Positions 7,308 through 7,788 of a DNA stretch of 7,788 nucleotides are shown here, piece after piece. The position numbers and the translations under genes are program-made. Source of the DNA: a bacterium (GTDB taxonomy: Bacteria; Bacteroidota; Ignavibacteria; Kapaibacteriales; Kapaibacteriaceae); the NCBI GenBank assembly GCA_020050895.1, contig JAGVJW010000203.1, positions 1-7,788 of the forward strand. Direction: 5' to 3'. The notes under the pieces are model-generated. The model was given only the letters and a program-made list of their open reading frames with translations. It was not told the origin of the DNA and did no database searches. The stretch's first letter is position 1. Each line of letters opens with the position of its first letter.

Positions 7308-7788
7308 TAGTTGCCTCCAATAAATTCACTTGATTTAATATTTCCACTGCTATATCATATTTCCGAAATGGCGGCATCAGGTACACGCCATCAACTCGCT
7401 GATACACTGACTTAAGTAGCGACGTTGCGAGTTCAATACCCAGTTCGGTTGCAGCTTCGGTTGTGGGTCCGGCCTGTTTGAATTTTTCCCTCACCCACAG
7501 CGGAATTACCATGCCTGGAACTTCAAAATGCAGGAACTCGGCATGGCGGACAGACCGGAGCGGAATGATGCCAACCATGAATTTTATTTCAATGTTCTTT
7601 ACACGGTCCAAAAATCTGTCGAGAACTTCTTCATCAAATACAGGCTGCGAGAAAGCCACATGTGCTCCCTCTTCGGCTTTGGCGCCCAATCGTTCAATTT
7701 CGCGGTCAAGATCGTCGGCAGCAGGATTTGCGGCACATGCAATGCAGAATCCGGTTTGCTCACCAAATGGATTTCCCATCAAGTCCAG
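7291..7788 (-). CDS. Methylenetetrahydrofolate reductase domain, C-terminal part (5' end outside window)
   Basis: The visible 165 residues are open through the right edge, so this is a partial gene. The apparent first codons (TTG at 7782, ATG at 7779) are internal, because the sequence upstream still matches the family. The fragment is the second half of the FAD-dependent MTHFR barrel, which reduces 5,10-methylene-tetrahydrofolate to 5-methyl-tetrahydrofolate for methionine synthesis. Landmarks are GNPFGEQTGFCIACAANP, the RLGAKAEEGAHVAFSQPVFD strand-loop (family TQP.fD, with the folate-contacting Gln), VGIIPLRSVRHAEFLHFEVPG, and the C-terminal GVYLMPPFRKYDIAVEIL. These read most like the C-terminal domain of the bifunctional homocysteine S-methyltransferase/MTHFR (YitJ-like), rather than a stand-alone Escherichia coli MetF. 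The N-terminal homocysteine methyltransferase domain would lie beyond the window, so bifunctionality is inferred. The stop overlaps the RDD start by 17 nt, a sign of translational coupling. Confidence 0.9.
   Translation of the reverse strand: MDLMGNPFGEQTGFCIACAANPAADDLDREIERLGAKAEEGAHVAFSQPVFDEEVLDRFLDRVKNIEIKFMVGIIPLRSVRHAEFLHFEVPGMVIPLWVREKFKQAGPTTEAATELGIELATSLLKSVYQRVDGVYLMPPFRKYDIAVEILNQVNLLEATNVKRR
7314..7318 (-). promoter_or_regulatory. Strong Shine-Dalgarno of the RDD gene (GGAGG)
   Basis: GGAGG on the minus strand, 6 nt upstream of the ATG at 7307, lies inside the end of the reductase coding region. It fixes the RDD start. It is the only consensus-strength site before an annotated start in this window. 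Confidence 0.75.

Noticed and set aside
7777..7782. Apparent start (TTG/ATG) of the reductase gene near the right edge
   Set aside because: The frame stays open to the window edge, and the residues upstream still fit the family. The fragment lacks the first half of the barrel, so the true start is outside.
1..7788. CRISPR array, tRNA, rRNA, insertion sequence or phage genes
   Set aside because: I saw no regularly spaced repeats, no RNA-gene consensus, no transposase or integrase motifs and no terminal inverted repeats. Essentially every base is in a coding frame.

Overview
The window is a tightly packed run of seven genes, all on the minus strand. They are transcribed from the right edge towards the left. 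Gaps between neighbours are only 9 to 18 nt, and one pair overlaps by 17 nt. No intergenic space is large enough for a typical promoter plus terminator, so this looks like the interior of one polycistronic unit. Both ends of the window cut through a gene.

In transcription order: (1) the C-terminal part of a methylenetetrahydrofolate reductase of the YitJ/bifunctional type, running off the right edge; (2) an RDD-family membrane protein; (3) tryptophan 2,3-dioxygenase; (4) a ComF-family phosphoribosyltransferase-like protein with a degraded zinc finger; (5) a 914-residue reading frame joining a complete type II NADH:quinone dehydrogenase to a complete Xaa-Pro aminopeptidase (M24B) through a signal-peptide-like hydrophobic segment; (6) a GlmM-type phosphohexomutase; (7) the N-terminal 232 residues of a protein I cannot identify with confidence, running off the left edge.

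The gene products do not form one pathway. They cover one-carbon metabolism, tryptophan breakdown, NADH oxidation, peptide degradation and the aminosugar branch of cell-wall synthesis. The set looks like clustered housekeeping genes rather than an island. There is no transposase, integrase, tRNA, rRNA, CRISPR array or phage gene. Base composition looks moderate and even throughout.

The organism is probably a free-living aerobic or facultative bacterium, because tryptophan 2,3-dioxygenase needs O2 and NDH-2 feeds a quinone pool. The style of the phosphomutase (SISGLRATLG start, GGEGSGG sugar loop), the eukaryote-length dioxygenase and the mostly weak ribosome binding sites fit the Bacteroidota/Chlorobiota neighbourhood, for example Kapabacteria-like lineages. 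That placement is inference, not demonstrated.

The most unusual item is the NDH-2/Xaa-Pro aminopeptidase reading frame. The aminopeptidase half has its own apparent signal sequence, and an AGGAG-TTG internal start lies exactly at the junction. The locus may therefore encode a membrane-spanning fusion, a separate exported peptidase, or both.
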